The position numbers and the translations under genes were made by a program. The notes beneath the pieces were generated by a model. That model was not told where the DNA came from. It saw only the letters and a program-made list of their open reading frames with translations, and did not search any database. From assembly GCA_032250585.1 (NCBI GenBank), contig JAVVFH010000179.1, positions 1 to 7,065 on the forward strand: a DNA stretch of 7,065 bases. Direction: 5' to 3'. Shown here in pieces: positions 5,179 through 7,065 of this stretch; positions within the stretch are counted from its first letter, which is position 1; each line of letters opens with the position of its first letter. This stretch comes from JAVVFH01 sp032250585 (GTDB lineage: Bacteria > Pseudomonadota > Gammaproteobacteria > Xanthomonadales > SZUA-36).

Positions 5179-7065
5179 ATGAAGAGAATGCTGATCAACG
5201 CAACTCAGCCAGAAGAGTTGCGTGTCGCCGTCGCTGACGGCCAGGTCCTGATCGACCTGGACATCGAGGTGCCTTCCCAGGAACAGAAAAAAGCCAACGT
5301 TTACAAAGGCAAGATCACGCGCGTCGAACCGTCGCTGGAAGCCTGTTTCGTCGAATTCGGTTCCGAGCGCCACGGCTTCCTCCCGTTCAAGGAGATCTGC
5401 CCGCAGTTCTACCTGCCCTCCGCGCAGAAAAAGGAAGGCAAACTGGCTATCCGCGACGCGGTCAAGGAAGGCCAGGAACTGATCGTCCAGGTCGAAAAGG
5501 AAGAGCGCGGCAACAAGGGCGCCGCCCTGACCACCTACATATCGCTGGCCGGGCGCTACCTCGTGCTGATGCCCACCAATCCGAAAGCCGGCGGCGTCTC
5601 CCGGCGCATCAGCGGTGACGATCGACAGGATCTGCGCGAGCAGCTGCAGCAGGTCATCGCGCCGGACAACGTGGGCATCATCGTTCGCACTGCCGGCGTC
5701 GGGCGCGAAGCGGAAGAACTGCAGTGGGATCTCGATTACCTCCTGCAGTTGTGGAGCGCGATCGAAAAAGCGGCCACCGAAAAGCCGGCGCCGTTTCTGA
5801 TCTACCAGGAAAGCAATCTTTTCATCCGGGCGCTGCGCGATCACCTGCGCAGCGACATCGGCGAAATCCTGATCGACAACGAGAAAGTCTTCGCCGACGC
5901 CCGCGAGTTCGTGCAGCAGGTGATGCCGCACAACGTGCGCAAGCTGAAGCTCTACACCGACGACGTCCCGCTGTTCAATCGCTACCAGATCGAGAGCCAG
6001 ATCGAGACGGCCTTCGCCCGCACGGTCCACCTGCCATCGGGCGGCGCCCTGGTCATCGACCACACCGAGGCGCTGCTGTCGATCGACATCAACTCGGCGC
6101 GCTCAACCAAGGGCGCGGACATCGAGGAGACGGCGCACAAGACCAACGTGGAAGCGGCGGACGAAATCGCGCGCCAGCTGCGACTGCGGGATCTCGGCGG
6201 TCTGATCGTGATTGATTTCATCGACATGATGGACCGCAAACACCAGCGCAGCGTCGAAGAACGACTGCGCCAAGCCTTGCAGATCGACAAGGCGCGCGTG
6301 CAGGTCGGGCGCATCTCGCGCTTCGGCCTGCTGGAAATGTCGCGGCAGCGCTTGCGCCCTTCGCTGGGCGAGTCCAGCCAGGAGCCCTGCCCGCGCTGTG
6401 AAGGGCACGGCACGATCCGCAGCGTGGAATCACTGGCGCTTTCGATACTCAGGCTGGTCGAAGAGGAATCGATGAAGGAATTCACCGGCCAGGTCATCGT
6501 ACAGGCCCCGACCACCGTCGCGAACTTCCTGCACAACGAGAAGCGCAAGGCGCTTTCCGAAATCGAAAGGCGTCACGAGGTGCCGATCATGGTACTTGCC
6601 AATGAGTACATGGAACGGCCCCGCTTCGAGATTCACCGCCTCAGGAGCACCGAGGTGAGCGACGACCCCAGTTTCAGCCGCGTGGAAAGGCCGCAACCGG
6701 AATTGGTCGCGAACGCGGAAACCCAGGCAGCCGCGGCCCGGCCGGGCCCGGCCGTGACGGGCGTCACCCATTCCCGGCCCGCGCCGGTCCGTGAAGCGGA
6801 AACGGCAGCGGAAGCCGTGCCGGCTCCACCGCGATCACCGCAGGCGACACCCAGGCCGGGGTTTTTCGGCCAGTTGTTCTCCCGCCTGTTTACGGGCAAC
6901 GAAGCCGAAAAAGAGCAGGAAAAAGCTTCCCGCCCGGCGGCGGCAACGAAACCCAAGCAGGAAAAACCAGCGGAAAAACCGCGCGAACAGCGAAGCGCAA
7001 CGACTGGCGGCACCACGAAAAAAAGCAGCCCGCGGCGTGAGTCGTCAAGCGGCGGGCAGGCAGAC
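5179..7065 (+). CDS. rne: RNase E, N-terminal catalytic half and start of the C-terminal tail
   Basis: Essential endoribonuclease that starts mRNA decay, matures rRNA and tRNA and scaffolds the RNA degradosome at the inner membrane. The frame is open for 629 codons to the right edge; E. coli RNase E has 1061 residues. Seen in order: RNase H-like start, S1 domain (about 35-125, with RNA-contacting F57 and F67), 5'-phosphate sensor with VRTAGVG (R170, T171), DNase I-like domain with SIDINSAR (D303) and VIDFIDM (D346) that bind the catalytic metal, zinc link CPRC (C404, C407), and a small domain to about residue 490. These match E. coli numbering exactly or within one residue. From about 491 the chain turns Ala/Pro/Glu/Arg-rich and probably disordered, interrupted by the hydrophobic PGFFGQLFSRLFTG (560-573). 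The long leader and a hairpin in the first codons suggest autoregulation. RNase G is excluded by the start sequence and the long tail. Confidence 0.97.
   Translation, partial: MKRMLINATQPEELRVAVADGQVLIDLDIEVPSQEQKKANVYKGKITRVEPSLEACFVEFGSERHGFLPFKEICPQFYLPSAQKKEGKLAIRDAVKEGQELIVQVEKEERGNKGAALTTYISLAGRYLVLMPTNPKAGGVSRRISGDDRQDLREQLQQVIAPDNVGIIVRTAGVGREAEELQWDLDYLLQLWSAIEKAATEKPAPFLIYQESNLFIRALRDHLRSDIGEILIDNEKVFADAREFVQQVMPHNVRKLKLYTDDVPLFNRYQIESQIETAFARTVHLPSGGALVIDHTEALLSIDINSARSTKGADIEETAHKTNVEAADEIARQLRLRDLGGLIVIDFIDMMDRKHQRSVEERLRQALQIDKARVQVGRISRFGLLEMSRQRLRPSLGESSQEPCPRCEGHGTIRSVESLALSILRLVEEESMKEFTGQVIVQAPTTVANFLHNEKRKALSEIERRHEVPIMVLANEYMERPRFEIHRLRSTEVSDDPSFSRVERPQPELVANAETQAAAARPGPAVTGVTHSRPAPVREAETAAEAVPAPPRSPQATPRPGFFGQLFSRLFTGNEAEKEQEKASRPAAATKPKQEKPAEKPREQRSATTGGTTKKSSPRRESSSGGQAD
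5198..5223 (+). repeat. 9-bp hairpin inside the first codons of rne
   Basis: ACGCAACTC (5198-5206) is exactly complementary to GAGTTGCGT (5215-5223) around the eight-base loop AGCCAGAA. It spans codons 7 to 15 of rne. From memory the E. coli gene carries the same eight-base arms, CGCAACTC and GAGTTGCG, at the same codons. Protein conservation (NATQ.EELRV) explains part of this, but ACT and TTG are not the preferred codons in this GC-rich gene. Confidence 0.65.
6856..6897 (+). other. Candidate membrane-targeting helix of RNase E
   Basis: Codons 560-573 of rne encode PGFFGQLFSRLFTG, the only hydrophobic stretch in an otherwise polar and charged tail. Phe and Leu recur at helical spacing with Arg and Gln on the other face. 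E. coli RNase E has its amphipathic membrane-binding segment A at about residues 565-585, so both position and character agree. A Lys/Glu/Arg-rich region follows, where RNA-binding segments of the tail usually lie. Confidence 0.65.

Noticed and set aside
4876..6063. Minus-strand open frame of 395 codons across the rne leader and rne
   Set aside because: It lies opposite the conserved catalytic region of RNase E and has no recognisable domain. Open antisense frames are common in GC-rich genes.

Overview
The window comes from a GC-rich bacterial chromosome, most likely a gammaproteobacterium. The main reason is RNase E: the predicted protein begins MKRMLINATQPEELRV and keeps the catalytic aspartates (D303, D346) and zinc-link cysteines (C404, C407) at the same numbers as I remember for Escherichia coli RNase E. 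The RluC-type pseudouridine synthase divergent from it, and the nearby Lol lipoprotein-export genes and comEC, fit the same group. I cannot place it in a genus. Nothing suggests a mobile element, phage, CRISPR array, tRNA or rRNA.

Layout. The minus strand carries, in transcription order (right to left), rluC (4669-3716), a lolC/lolE-family permease gene (3624-2377), lolD (2384-1689, overlapping the permease stop by 8 bases) and comEC (from 1686, running off the left edge after 562 codons). The permease, lolD and comEC are packed tightly enough to be one operon. The plus strand carries rne from 5179, running off the right edge after 629 codons. Both edge genes are cut by the window; neither is visibly broken.

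Between rluC and rne lie 509 bases with no convincing gene. They hold a good sigma70-type promoter for rne (TTGATA, 17 bases, TATATT at 4669-4697) and then a leader of about 475 nucleotides with several perfect inverted repeats, one A/U-rich island and a clear Shine-Dalgarno site. RNase E of enteric bacteria limits its own synthesis through a long structured 5' leader, and this leader looks built for the same purpose. A further 9-bp hairpin lies inside the first 15 codons of rne.

The genes belong to three processes. RNase E and RluC act on RNA: mRNA decay and rRNA processing, and 23S rRNA modification. The permease and LolD form the ABC transporter that extracts lipoproteins from the inner membrane for delivery to the outer membrane. 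ComEC is the inner-membrane channel for incoming transforming DNA. This is mostly conserved core genome, and I found no new multi-gene system. The part most worth a second look is the rne leader, especially the two mutually exclusive pairings next to its ribosome-binding site.
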